A DNA stretch of 39,123 nucleotides from Ruminococcaceae bacterium UBA1236 (GCA_002309055.1 DBWO01000021.1:8433-47555); one strand, 5' to 3'. Shown: positions 17,008 through 25,343, counted from the first letter of the stretch. Notes: generated from the sequence alone by a model not told the origin. Program-made: numbers and translations.

Positions 17008-18231
17008 ATGAAAGAGATAAAGAAAGTTGTTCTCGCTTATTCCGGCGGTCTTGACACCTCCATAATCATCCCCTGGCTCAAAGAGAATTACAATAACTGC
17101 GAAGTCATCGCCGTATCCGGCGACGTGGGGCAGGGCACCGAGCTTGACGGCCTTGAGGAAAAGGCAATCAAGACAGGCGCTTCAAAGCTCTATATCGAGG
17201 ACCTCAAAGATGAGTTTGTAAATAACTATGTTTTCCCCACCCTCAAGGCGGGCGCGAAATATGAAAAACTCTATCTCCTCGGCACCGCTTTCGCGCGTCC
17301 CATCATCGCGAAGCGCCTTGTTGAGATAGCGAAGAAAGAGGGCGCCGATGCCATCTGCCATGGCTGCACCGGCAAGGGCAACGACCAGGTGAGATTTGAG
17401 CTCGCCATCAAGGCATTCGCACCCGAGATGCAGATTATCGCCCCCTGGAGAATCTGGGATCTCAAATCACGTGAGGAAGAGATTGACTACGCCGAGGCGC
17501 ACAACATTCCTCTTAAGATAAACCGTGAGACCAACTACTCCAAGGATAAGAATCTGTGGCATCTGAGCCACGAGGGCCTCGACCTTGAGGACCCCGCTAA
17601 TGAGCCGCAGTATCAGAAGCCCGGTTTCCTTGAGATGAGCGTCGCTCCCGAGCAGGCTCCCGACGAGGATACCTACATCACAATTCACTTTGAAAAGGGC
17701 GTGCCCACCGCTGTTGACGGCAAAGAAATGGGCGGCGTTGAGCTTATCGAATACCTCAACGACATCGGCGGCAAAAACGGCATCGGCCTTGACGACATAG
17801 TTGAAAACCGCCTTGTCGGTATGAAGTCAAGAGGCGTTTATGAGAATCCGGCGGGCGCCATCCTCTTCAAGGCGCACGATGTGCTTGAAACCCTCTGCCT
17901 TGACAGAGACACAATGCACTACAAGGAGATAGTTGCCCATCAGTTTGCCGAGCTCGTTTATTTCGGCAAGTGGTACACCCCTCTCAGAGAGGCTCTCTCC
18001 GCTTTTGTTGACAGCACACAGCAGACAGTTACCGGCGATGTTAAACTTAAGCTCTACAAGGGCAATATCATCAACGCCGGCGTCACCTCTCCCTACACCC
18101 TTTACAGCGAAGATTTCGCAACCTTCGATGCGGACGAGGTTTATGACCAGAAGGATTCCGCGGGCTTCATCAATCTTTTCGGCCTTCCTCTCAAGGTCAA
18201 GGCGATTCTTGACGCGGAAAGAAACAAATAA
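17008..18231 (+). CDS. argG: Argininosuccinate synthase
   Basis: 407 residues. It condenses citrulline and aspartate with ATP to argininosuccinate, the penultimate step of arginine synthesis. The N-terminal ATP pyrophosphatase motif AYSGGLDTSIIIPWL (about 10-24) is intact. Further conserved segments are GTAFARPIIAKRLVEIA, CHGCTGKGNDQVRFE, APWRIWDL and the citrulline/aspartate-binding NRETNYSKDKNLWHLSHEG. The length is normal for the family. argH follows after 24 bases with its own CGGAGC ribosome site. Repression by arginine is likely, given the ARG-box-like sites in its promoter. Confidence 0.97.
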   Translation: MKEIKKVVLAYSGGLDTSIIIPWLKENYNNCEVIAVSGDVGQGTELDGLEEKAIKTGASKLYIEDLKDEFVNNYVFPTLKAGAKYEKLYLLGTAFARPIIAKRLVEIAKKEGADAICHGCTGKGNDQVRFELAIKAFAPEMQIIAPWRIWDLKSREEEIDYAEAHNIPLKINRETNYSKDKNLWHLSHEGLDLEDPANEPQYQKPGFLEMSVAPEQAPDEDTYITIHFEKGVPTAVDGKEMGGVELIEYLNDIGGKNGIGLDDIVENRLVGMKSRGVYENPAGAILFKAHDVLETLCLDRDTMHYKEIVAHQFAELVYFGKWYTPLREALSAFVDSTQQTVTGDVKLKLYKGNIINAGVTSPYTLYSEDFATFDADEVYDQKDSAGFINLFGLPLKVKAILDAERNK

Positions 18232-18255
18232 TCAGCTTTTGAACGGAGCATTTTT

Positions 18256-19563
18256 ATGAAACTTTGGGCAGGTCGCTTCTCAAAAGAAGCCGATAAAAGG
18301 ACCAATGATTTTAATTCATCAATAGCCACGGACTCGCGTATGTATGTGCAGGATATCGACGGCAGCATAGCTCACGCCACGATGCTTGCCGCGCAGGGCA
18401 TCATTTCCGCCGAGGACGGCCTCGCTATCGCGACAGAGCTCGCGAAGATAAAGGACGAAATAACCGGAGGCACCCTGCTGATTGACCCCAACGCCGAGGA
18501 TATTCACACATTCATAGAGCAGACCCTCACCGAGAGGATAGGGGACGCGGGCAAGCGCCTTCACACGGGCAGGAGCAGAAACGACCAGGTCGCACTCGAT
18601 ATCCGCCTCTATCTCAGAAATGAGTGTGATGCGCTTATCGCCCTGCTTAAGGAATTATCCGCGTCGCTTACCGCGAAGGGTGAGGAGTACGCCGATGCGA
18701 TTATGCCCGGCTACACCCACCTTCAGAGGGCTCAGCCCATCACCTTCAAGGCGCATCTGCTTGCCTACACCGAGATGCTCAAAAGAGACATCGGCAGGGT
18801 AGAGGACGCGAAAAAGAGGATGAATTCCTCGCCCCTCGGCTCGGGCGCACTCGCAGGTACTACATACCCCATCGACAGAGGGATGACCGCCTCGCTCCTC
18901 GGCTTTGACAGCTACACCGCGAGCACCCTTGACGGCGTTTCGGACAGGGACTTCTGCATTGAGCTCGCATCCGCGCTCTCTCTTATTATGGTGCATCTAT
19001 CGCGCCTGAGCGAGGAAATAGTGCTCTGGTGTTCGTGGGAGTTCAAATTCATTGAGCTTGATGACGCCTTTTCAACCGGCTCGAGCATAATGCCTCAGAA
19101 GAAAAACCCGGATATCACCGAGCTTGTCAGGGGCAAGAGCGGCAGAGTCTTCGGCGACCTTATGACCCTGCTCACAGTTATGAAGGGCCTTCCTCTCGCT
19201 TATAATAAAGATATGCAGGAGGATAAGGATGCGATTTTCGATGCCTTCGACACTGTTAAAATCTGCCTTACCACCCTTGTGCCTATGATAGACACCATGA
19301 AGGTGCTTCCCGAAAATATGAGAAAAGCGGCTGCCGGCGGATTTATAAACGCCACGGACTGCGCCGACTATCTCGTTTCAAAGGGCCTGCCTTTCAGGGA
19401 CGCCTACAAGGCAACGGGCGAAGTCGTTGCCCTGTGCATAAAAACGGGCAACACCCTTGAATCGCTCCCGATTGAGGAATATAAAAATATATGCTCTCTC
19501 TTCGATGAAAATGTTTACGAAGCAATCAAACTTGAAAACTGCGTGAAACGCAGAGGAATGTAA
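18256..19563 (+). CDS. argH: Argininosuccinate lyase, short C-terminus
   Basis: 435 residues. It cleaves argininosuccinate to arginine and fumarate, acting after ArgG. Family landmarks: LWAGRFSKEADKRTNDFNSS at the start, HTGRSRNDQVALD, TPGYTHLQRAQPITF-like MPGYTHLQRAQP, and the catalytic loop GSSIMPQKKNPD at about 275-286 carrying the active Ser. ArgH proteins usually have about 455-460 residues and end after a V-RR-(N)S-GGT segment plus a helix; here the chain stops at CVKRRGM, roughly 20 residues early. Neither other frame restores the tail. The active-site elements are present, so activity is likely. A terminator follows seven bases after the stop. Confidence 0.95.
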   Translation: MKLWAGRFSKEADKRTNDFNSSIATDSRMYVQDIDGSIAHATMLAAQGIISAEDGLAIATELAKIKDEITGGTLLIDPNAEDIHTFIEQTLTERIGDAGKRLHTGRSRNDQVALDIRLYLRNECDALIALLKELSASLTAKGEEYADAIMPGYTHLQRAQPITFKAHLLAYTEMLKRDIGRVEDAKKRMNSSPLGSGALAGTTYPIDRGMTASLLGFDSYTASTLDGVSDRDFCIELASALSLIMVHLSRLSEEIVLWCSWEFKFIELDDAFSTGSSIMPQKKNPDITELVRGKSGRVFGDLMTLLTVMKGLPLAYNKDMQEDKDAIFDAFDTVKICLTTLVPMIDTMKVLPENMRKAAAGGFINATDCADYLVSKGLPFRDAYKATGEVVALCIKTGNTLESLPIEEYKNICSLFDENVYEAIKLENCVKRRGM

Positions 19564-19569
19564 AATAAA

Positions 19570-19596
19570 CGCCCCTCAGGGATAACCTGCGGGGCG
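19570..19596 (+). terminator. Terminator of argGH
   Basis: CGCCCCTCAGG (19570-19580), loop GATAA, CCTGCGGGGCG (19586-19596): 10 of 11 positions pair, followed by ATTTGTAT. Confidence 0.75.
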
Positions 19597-19627
19597 ATTT
19601 GTATCTGTACTCTATAAAGAAATATAT

Positions 19628-20371
19628 TTAAGCACTGCGAAAATCAAGGGTTCTCGCAACATAAGAAAACAACGTCCGGTAAATCAGCTCCCGGAGGCAC
19701 ATAATCCGGTCATCCTGCAGCGCCATTCTGTGGTCAACTTCGGATTTGATATCTTCAAGCTCTTCGGGTGACGCTTCGGAAAGGAAATAGTCCTCAAGCC
19801 CGCGGATGGTGGAATTTTGGACATCAGAAAGCGCCCCACCTTCGGTGAGACGCTCATCGGCTTTTATCCCTTGTAATGTTCCTTCATTATTACGCCCAGA
19901 ATTAGCTGCTCCGCTTCGTAAGGCGTCGGCTTTTTGTCCAGCTTCATCAGAGCTTCGATAACCTTGTCCATCGTTTCCTTGTCCTGCGTAAAGTGCCGTA
20001 TCAGAAGGCGCTTGTCCTTTACTATTCCAAGTCCGTCCAAAAGTCCCAAGTAATTCCTGCTCTCTTTGGTCGTCATCTCGCTCATACTTTTCTTCAGCCT
20101 CCTTGAAGCTTGTGCTTTCAGTCAGTTTGAGAAGCGCGTCGTCGCCTTTCTTCCAATATTCATATTTGCCATTATACGGATTATACATAATGCGGCGAGC
20201 GCCTTTTTTTATTATACCGGGTGCTTCCCACTTGTCTCTTTCTTTGATGTACTCATTATATGATATATTCAGCAAAGATTCAAGTGTAAAATTATCTGGT
20301 TTTTCAAGCATCTGTTCGACCCCGGCGCATATGATGTTGAGCAGTAAATAATCATTAAACCGCAACGCCAC
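19628..20371 (-). CDS. Hypothetical protein, possibly a fragment of a mobile-element gene
   Basis: 247 codons open from GTG 20371; family not recognised. The N-terminal third looks like a folded protein (NDYLLLNIICAGVEQML, RRIMYNPYNGKYEYWKKG). The middle (about 105-165) is a low-complexity Gly/Gln/Ser/Asn-rich stretch of the kind used as a linker in large conjugative-element proteins. The C-terminus is helical (ASPEELEDIKSEVDHRMALQ). Codon third positions are A/T-rich, unlike the host genes. The GTG lies inside the terminator hairpin at 20364-20391, has no ribosome site, and a stop lies eight codons upstream, so the real N-terminus may be lost. A second frame (19864-20085) is open within it. 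Best read as a degraded or truncated acquired gene. Confidence 0.45.
   Translation of the reverse strand: MALRFNDYLLLNIICAGVEQMLEKPDNFTLESLLNISYNEYIKERDKWEAPGIIKKGARRIMYNPYNGKYEYWKKGDDALLKLTESTSFKEAEEKYERDDDQREQELLGTFGRTWNSKGQAPSDTALYAGQGNDGQGYRSSDEAGQKADALRSGAANSGRNNEGTLQGIKADERLTEGGALSDVQNSTIRGLEDYFLSEASPEELEDIKSEVDHRMALQDDRIMCLRELIYRTLFSYVARTLDFRSA
19864..20085 (-). CDS. Small ORF nested in another frame, possibly the real product here
   Basis: 73 residues, ATG at 20085 with a strong AAGGAGG (20104-20098) twelve bases upstream, a slightly long spacing. The peptide is rich in Lys, Leu and Glu with amphipathic helices (KDKRLLIRHFTQDKETMDK, VIEALMKLDKK, YEAEQLILGVIMKEHYKG) and looks more protein-like than the overlapping stretch of the longer frame. 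It could be a translated overlapping gene, or the longer ORF may carry a frameshift so that this is its continuation. No family recognised. Confidence 0.4.
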   Translation of the reverse strand: MSEMTTKESRNYLGLLDGLGIVKDKRLLIRHFTQDKETMDKVIEALMKLDKKPTPYEAEQLILGVIMKEHYKG

Positions 20372-20400
20372 TCGATAATACGGGTGGCGTTAATCTTTTT
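20364..20400 (+). terminator. Plus-strand terminator-like hairpin
   Basis: AACGCCAC (20364-20371) pairs with GTGGCGTT (20384-20391), followed by AATCTTTTT. It points toward the 20473 gene with no plus-strand gene before it; it may be left from a lost gene, or serve as an insulator. Confidence 0.6.
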
Positions 20401-20411
20401 ATATAAAATTG

Positions 20412-20441
20412 TTGTAATTGAGCATATAAATATGTTACAAT
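20412..20441 (+). promoter_or_regulatory. Possible promoter of the DUF6273 secreted protein gene
   Basis: TTGTAA (20412-20417), 18-base spacer, TACAAT (20436-20441), 31 bases before the coding region, which is preceded by GGGGGA. Confidence 0.5.
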
Positions 20442-20472
20442 ATTTTTCAAAGAAACAGACGGGGGAATGGTC

Positions 20473-22518
20473 ATGAAAATCTTTAAAAAGAGTTTATCAA
20501 TCCTGCTTTCTCTGCTGATGCTTACGGGTGCGTTGGCAGTCGGAATGAGTGTGTCGGCGGAGGAAAGTTATTCCGCAGGGGCTGTCATTGAATACGGCAC
20601 CTATCCTCAGAGCAGAGTTGAGCAGACGGCTGCTCTCGCTTCGGCCGCGGAAAAAGCGGTCTGGAAGAGCTACGGCTATTACAGCGGCACAGGAGTTTAT
20701 TATGACGGCAATATGAGCGCCGGCGATTTTGCGGAATATGCCGATTTCGTTCTTGACGGTGTCAAATACCGCGCCGTGCGTTTCTCCGCTTACCGTCCGT
20801 ATTTGACCGGTTTTGGCAGATTTGCAGAGAATTCCTATGTTGATGACAACGGATACGAGCTCAATACAGTTTATTATTTCAGATATGAGCCCATTCAGTG
20901 GAAGGTTCTTGACCCCGACACCGGCTTTGTGGTGAGCGCGAAACATATTGACGCCCGTGCATTCAACAATTATCTGACGAAATCCGGGGCTGATTTTTAC
21001 GGTGACAGCGGCTGTGAAAACTTTGCCAACGATTATGATACAAGCAGCATAAAGACCTGGCTCAATGCGGATTTTTATGACACTGCATTTACGGCGGATC
21101 AGAAAAATAATATTGCCCCGGACGGATCTCTCGGCAGCGTTTTCCTGCTTTCCAAAGATGAAAACGCCGATTACACTTTAATAATTTCGGAGCCCGCCGG
21201 CACGGCATATGCCGAGTGTCAGGGTCTTCACAATTATCCAAGCCGCGGAGGCGTATTCCGCTGGACAAGAACTCCCACCGCTGTTTCCGAATTTCCGTAT
21301 ACCGTTTCCGATTCCGGCACATTTACCACGGGCGATTCGGCAAACTACAGCAGCTTCGGAGTCTGCCCGGCAATGAGGCTCAGCACAATCAAAAACGACA
21401 CGGCTGTCTCTTGCAGTTCCGATGCCCATATTCCCGGCGCTTTTGGATATTTTGACGAAGACAGCCATAAAGCCGTATGCCAAAGCTGCGGTGAAGGAGT
21501 AGTTGCTCCTCATACCTGGAATGAACCCGAATGGGATTGGACCGATCCGGAGAAACCGACATATTCAACATCCTGCCCGGCTTGCGGAGCAGAAAAGAGC
21601 GGCGAAGCGGACTATGCCTGGTATGATCCTCACGCCGTTACGCTCGACAGCGATGCCTATATCGATTATTATGCCCGCGTTACGTTCGGTTCGCAAACCT
21701 ATGAAGGGACTTATCACCGCGTGTTTGAGGGCTCTATGGTCACGGCCAGGAAAATGGCGTTTAATTCATATATAAACGGCAAGAAGCAGGAGGCCGCCGC
21801 GCTTGCGCTTGAAACCGACGGTCAGATCTGCGCGCAGGCAATTGCGGATGCTCAGGCTCAGCTTGCCACGCTCGAATACAATGCAGATAAATCCTATGAG
21901 GAAAACTGTGCGGCGGCGGACGGAATAATCTCCGCTCTTGCAGACAGGCTCGAGGAGATTCGCACCGTTTATAATGCTGTCTTTGTTGCCGACGGCAAAA
22001 TTGTCGAGGAGGTTCCTTACACCATCGAAACCCAGAGCATCACCGCCCCCGATGTTCCGAAGAAAGAAGGCTATACCGGAAAGTGGGAGGACTACACACT
22101 CGTCAAGAACGGTATTACGGTCAACGCGGTTTATTCCCCCGTAACGCCCGATGATCCGGACAACCCCGACAATCCCGACAGTCCCGATTTCAGCGGTCTC
22201 AAAATAAAGAACTATAATTCAACTCTTTCGGTTGATTACAAGTCGACAGTAATATTCCACACAACAATGGAAGCTCCCGAAGGATATGAAATCGTTTGGA
22301 GCAACGGCGCCAAGGGCTCCGAATGCAAGCTGAATAATGTGACAGACAAAGAGTACAAGGTATCTGCAAAGACGGTAAACAAAACCACGGGTGAAACCGA
22401 GGCTGAAACCGAAGAAGTAACCGTAACCGTCAACACCGGATTCTTTGCTAAGATAATTGCTTTCTTCAGAAACCTGTTCGGGTCACTTCCTACATATGAA
22501 GATTTTAAAAAGAAATAA
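20473..22518 (+). CDS. Secreted multi-domain protein with DUF6273 domain
   Basis: 681 residues from ATG 20473 (GGGGGA six bases upstream; the ATG at 20467 abuts it). Signal peptide 1-29 with cleavage after VSA. A DUF6273-like domain (about 35-310) shows YFRYEPIQWKVLD, IKTWLNADFYDTAFT, VFLLSKDE and the closing SFGVCPAMRLS. Next comes a small zinc-ribbon-like segment with CQSCG and CPACG, then a helical Ala/Gln-rich region, a beta-repeat with GYTGKWEDY, a DPDNPDNPDSPD spacer, and a C-terminal beta domain ending in the amphipathic GFFAKIIAFFRNLFG. It is probably exported and attached to or near the envelope. DUF6273 resembles formylglycine-generating-enzyme-like lectin folds; the function is unknown. 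Confidence 0.83.
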   Translation: MKIFKKSLSILLSLLMLTGALAVGMSVSAEESYSAGAVIEYGTYPQSRVEQTAALASAAEKAVWKSYGYYSGTGVYYDGNMSAGDFAEYADFVLDGVKYRAVRFSAYRPYLTGFGRFAENSYVDDNGYELNTVYYFRYEPIQWKVLDPDTGFVVSAKHIDARAFNNYLTKSGADFYGDSGCENFANDYDTSSIKTWLNADFYDTAFTADQKNNIAPDGSLGSVFLLSKDENADYTLIISEPAGTAYAECQGLHNYPSRGGVFRWTRTPTAVSEFPYTVSDSGTFTTGDSANYSSFGVCPAMRLSTIKNDTAVSCSSDAHIPGAFGYFDEDSHKAVCQSCGEGVVAPHTWNEPEWDWTDPEKPTYSTSCPACGAEKSGEADYAWYDPHAVTLDSDAYIDYYARVTFGSQTYEGTYHRVFEGSMVTARKMAFNSYINGKKQEAAALALETDGQICAQAIADAQAQLATLEYNADKSYEENCAAADGIISALADRLEEIRTVYNAVFVADGKIVEEVPYTIETQSITAPDVPKKEGYTGKWEDYTLVKNGITVNAVYSPVTPDDPDNPDNPDSPDFSGLKIKNYNSTLSVDYKSTVIFHTTMEAPEGYEIVWSNGAKGSECKLNNVTDKEYKVSAKTVNKTTGETEAETEEVTVTVNTGFFAKIIAFFRNLFGSLPTYEDFKKK

Positions 22519-22532
22519 ACAAAATGCTCAAA

Positions 22533-22558
22533 TGCCGTCCGGTTTAATCCGGGCGGCA
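22533..22558 (+). terminator. Terminator of the DUF6273 gene
   Basis: TGCCGTCCGG (22533-22542), loop TTTAAT, CCGGGCGGCA (22549-22558), one G-T pair, followed by ATCATTT. Confidence 0.7.
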
Positions 22559-22656
22559 ATCATTTCAACCAAAACATAAATATATTCAGAGCTTGCGGAA
22601 AAGACAAATACAAACAAATCCTCTTAATATCACACAAATAAAAATAAATGTATTCA

Positions 22657-22957
22657 GCAATAATCAAGGGCTCACGGTTAATAATACCGCGAGCCCTTAA
22701 ACTTATTTTGTCTTTTTATTTTTCGTTTAAGTGCGGAAGCGGGTTTCGCAATTAAGATGAAAACGGCATTTTCTCCGACCGAAGACAGTATGAAGATACG
22801 GCGAGGGAGGAAAAATGCCGAAAAAAGACAAATAATACACATTCCGCTTAACGCCGCACCGGAAATTAAATATTGCAATAATCAAGGGCTCACGGTTTAT
22901 AAATACCGCAAGCCCTTAAACTCATTTTGTCTTTTTGTTTTTCGCTTAAGTGCGGAA
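22657..22957 (+). repeat. Structured repeat element, copy 1 (novel family)
   Basis: Two direct units of about 82 bp (22657-22738 and 22875-22957), each with GCAATAATCAAGGGCTCACGG, a hairpin AAGGGCT/AGCCCTT (22666-22698; 22884-22917), a T-rich tail and CGYTTAAGTGCGGAA. Between them lie a TTAAGTGCG/CGCAATTAA hairpin (one mismatch) and the core 22756-22822. Within the core, CGGC pairs with GCCG and GTAT with ATAC around a GAAG loop. The same architecture occurs inverted at 32383-32674. Located between convergent genes and co-oriented with the upstream gene. The T-rich tails could also terminate transcription. Confidence 0.85.
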
Positions 22958-22964
22958 TCCCGGA

Positions 22965-24131
22965 TTAGAAGGACTGTGCTTTGTCGCCGTAGCCTACGAA
23001 GCAGTCGTGGTTGATTGTTGACCAGAGCACCCATACATCGGCGCCGTTCATGAAGTAGGAGTCATCAATAAGCTGGTCGGATGCCGCCGCTCTGCGGAAG
23101 CCGGCAACTTTAAGGCCCTGAACAAAGATGTTCGCCTGCTCTTCACTCTTGAAGGTGATGCGGTTTCTGGTTTTGAGCTCGGTACGGGGAGCTGTGTACT
23201 TGGTAAGCTGACCCTTTACAAAGCCTGTTGCCCACCAGTAAGTGTCATAAGGCCTTGTGAATACTCTTGTGTATGAACCCTTGCCGCCCTTGCAGTAGTA
23301 GCAGTCAAGCTGCATCTTGAGCCAGTCTTCCTTGTCGGCAACATAAAAGTGGTTTATATCACCGGTGTTGCCCTTGTACTGATCAAGTCCGCAGGTGTAG
23401 ATACCGATTTCCGCGCCGATGAGAAGGAAGCCGTACTGACCCTTCCAGAACTGCATCATGTAGTTCTTATTGTTATACTGGAAGCGGATACGGATCTGAT
23501 CGATGAACATGCCGGCGATGGGAGCCCACTTGTCGTAAACTTCGTTGTAGCCAACGTTCTTCTGCCAGCAGTCCTTGTCATCGCAGTAATAATATCCGTC
23601 GGATGACCAGCGGTAACCGAGCAGTGACTGTTCTGCATCTTCGCCTATGGCGTTGGGTACAAGGCCGCCGCTGTTGGCGGTGTCGCCGCTCTTCTTGGTG
23701 GTAGCTTTTGTGGTGCCTGCCTTAGTGGTTGCAGCGGGTGCTTTTGTTGTGGCGGGCGCCTTGGTGGTGCCGCCGAACATACTTCTTCTTGTGGTGGTTG
23801 TGGCGGCGTTTGCGATTGTGGAGGCAATCTGCCTTGCTGTTGTGGCAATGGAATTGCCGGCCACGGTCTGTGCGTTTACGGTTGAATCGGCTGCCGCGGC
23901 GTCGGTTGCGTCGGAAGCAGCGGTTTCGCCGCCGGGAACAACCGTGTCGTTATAGACATAAGAGGGGATGCTTTCCTCTGCTGCGGATTCGCTTTCATCT
24001 TCAACGCTGAGGTAGGAAACGTTTTCGGGCTCGGAAGCAGCTCTGTTTCTGAGCACGGGTACTGCCGCAATCGCTCCGCCTAATACAAGAACGGCGCAAA
24101 CTGCGATGATTACAATCTTGGTCTTACTCAT
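22965..24131 (-). CDS. Membrane-anchored surface protein with Thr/Ala linker and DUF4474 domain (paralogue A)
   Basis: 388 residues; ATG after AAGGAGTAATCAGT. An N-terminal hydrophobic helix (about 5-26) acts as anchor or uncleaved signal, followed by an acidic stalk and a Thr/Ala/Lys linker (about 110-150, TTKAPATTKAPAATTK), then a DUF4474 domain (about 168-385): LGYRWSSDGYYYCDDKDCWQ, GYNEVYDKWAP, MMQFWKGQYG, IGAEIGIYT and TYWWATGFVKGQL. The domain is common in Clostridia, with no known activity that I can name. The gene lies 53 bases behind a diverged paralogue on the same strand, and its 3' end borders repeat copy 1. The linker suggests display outside the membrane. Confidence 0.85.
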   Translation of the reverse strand: MSKTKIVIIAVCAVLVLGGAIAAVPVLRNRAASEPENVSYLSVEDESESAAEESIPSYVYNDTVVPGGETAASDATDAAAADSTVNAQTVAGNSIATTARQIASTIANAATTTTRRSMFGGTTKAPATTKAPAATTKAGTTKATTKKSGDTANSGGLVPNAIGEDAEQSLLGYRWSSDGYYYCDDKDCWQKNVGYNEVYDKWAPIAGMFIDQIRIRFQYNNKNYMMQFWKGQYGFLLIGAEIGIYTCGLDQYKGNTGDINHFYVADKEDWLKMQLDCYYCKGGKGSYTRVFTRPYDTYWWATGFVKGQLTKYTAPRTELKTRNRITFKSEEQANIFVQGLKVAGFRRAAASDQLIDDSYFMNGADVWVLWSTINHDCFVGYGDKAQSF

Positions 24132-24184
24132 ACTGATTACTCCTTAGTACTTAGTTTATATAATAAATCTTATTATTGACCGAT

Positions 24185-25294
24185 TTATCTTACGTCCTGC
24201 CACACGAGGATAACGTCTCTGCCGAATCTCTTGCAGGTGTCCTTAACCGTGGGGTTGAAGGTTTCAACGCTTCTGAAGCCGTTGTTGTTGAGCGCCTGCT
24301 CAAAGAGACTTGCCTGGGTGTCATCCTTAAAGGTGATTCTCGAGAGAATCCTGAGCACGGATGAATCGTTTCTGTTTTTAAGCTGCCCGTCAACATAGCC
24401 GGTCTGCCACCAGTGAAGCGAATACTTTCTGGTGAGCTGAGGGCGGTAAACGCCGTCGTCAAATTCATCCCAGAGCACTGTCATTTCCATATTGAGCCAG
24501 TCGCTCTCTGCCGCGCAGTTGTAATGACCGATTGCGGAGGTTGTGCCTGCCGCTCTCGTGTATATGCCTACCTCGCCGCCGACGGTGCCGATATCGCCCG
24601 AAATGTACTGACCTTTCCAGAGCTGAATCATGTACTGCTTGTTGTCGTAGTTGAATTTGATACGCGTGGTGTCAATGCTGAAGTCGATGAGCTTTGCGCC
24701 CGCGTCATAAAGCACGTTGTAGCCGAACTTCCTCTGTGTGCAGTTCGGGTCCGTGTCGTCGTTGTAAATGAAGCCCTTGGGGCCGATAACCTGATAACCT
24801 AAGCTGTGAAGGCCCGAGAAGTACATATCCTTCGGAAGCTCCGCAGTTGAAACCGTGGTGCCTGCGCCCGGCGCCTTGCCGTGAGAGAGGTCGTCCTCAT
24901 TCTGCACGGGCACTGTCACGTTATCGATAACCGCAACCTCCGTAGTGTTGCCGTCCGGGTTGGTTATAACGCTGACGGGCACCGTTGTGGGCACACCCCT
25001 TGTGGTGGTTATTATGTTCCTCGTTGTGGGCGCGGCTGTTGCCGGACTTGCCGTAGTTATTACAGGCGCGGCTGTTGAAATGATATAGGGAGCGGTGGTA
25101 GTGGAGGGGAGTGTGGTAATTTCATCCTCCGTGAATGTGCCTATATCATAGCTGTTTTCTGTGCCGTAGTCAGAGGGTATGACCGCAATCTCTTTAGCGC
25201 TGTTCTTTGCTTTGATGCCTATAACGGCAACAATAGCCACAAGACCGAGCGCCACAATTGATGTGACTATGGCGGGGATATTAATCCTTTTCAT
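24185..25294 (-). CDS. Membrane-anchored surface protein with DUF4474 domain (paralogue B)
   Basis: 369 residues from ATG 25294, preceded by AAAGGAAGTTGCTC; the longer open frame to 25480 reads into the tmRNA gene and is not coding. N-terminal transmembrane helix about 7-27, a Thr/Pro/Ala-rich stalk (about 60-150) and a DUF4474 domain (about 160-365) with LGYQVIGPKGFIYNDD, FGYNVLYDAGAK, YMIQLWKGQYISGD, GGEVGIYT and LHWWQTGYVDGQL. Order and motifs match paralogue A, but the sequences have diverged strongly, so the duplication is old. It starts 50 bases after the tmRNA 3' end; no clear separate promoter is seen. Confidence 0.85.
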   Translation of the reverse strand: MKRINIPAIVTSIVALGLVAIVAVIGIKAKNSAKEIAVIPSDYGTENSYDIGTFTEDEITTLPSTTTAPYIISTAAPVITTASPATAAPTTRNIITTTRGVPTTVPVSVITNPDGNTTEVAVIDNVTVPVQNEDDLSHGKAPGAGTTVSTAELPKDMYFSGLHSLGYQVIGPKGFIYNDDTDPNCTQRKFGYNVLYDAGAKLIDFSIDTTRIKFNYDNKQYMIQLWKGQYISGDIGTVGGEVGIYTRAAGTTSAIGHYNCAAESDWLNMEMTVLWDEFDDGVYRPQLTRKYSLHWWQTGYVDGQLKNRNDSSVLRILSRITFKDDTQASLFEQALNNNGFRSVETFNPTVKDTCKRFGRDVILVWQDVR

Positions 25295-25343
25295 GAGCAA
25301 CTTCCTTTCTTTCCCGAAAATATATGTAAAAAATAATTGTCTG

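Noticed and set aside
22657..22957. CRISPR-like array, because of direct repeats
   Set aside because: Only two units of about 82 bp with 218-bp spacing, internal hairpins with long tails, and no cas genes.
22757..23014. Short ORF MKTAFSPTEDS..., similar to one at 32388-32579 on the other strand
   Set aside because: The similarity lies only in the repeat core; the changes follow base pairing rather than codons, there is no ribosome site, and the frames diverge after about 22 codons.
23647..23955. Plus-strand hydrophobic ORF of 102 residues
   Set aside because: It is the antisense shadow of the Thr/Ala-rich linker of the DUF4474 protein; its Val/Ala repeats arise from the repetitive codons on the other strand.
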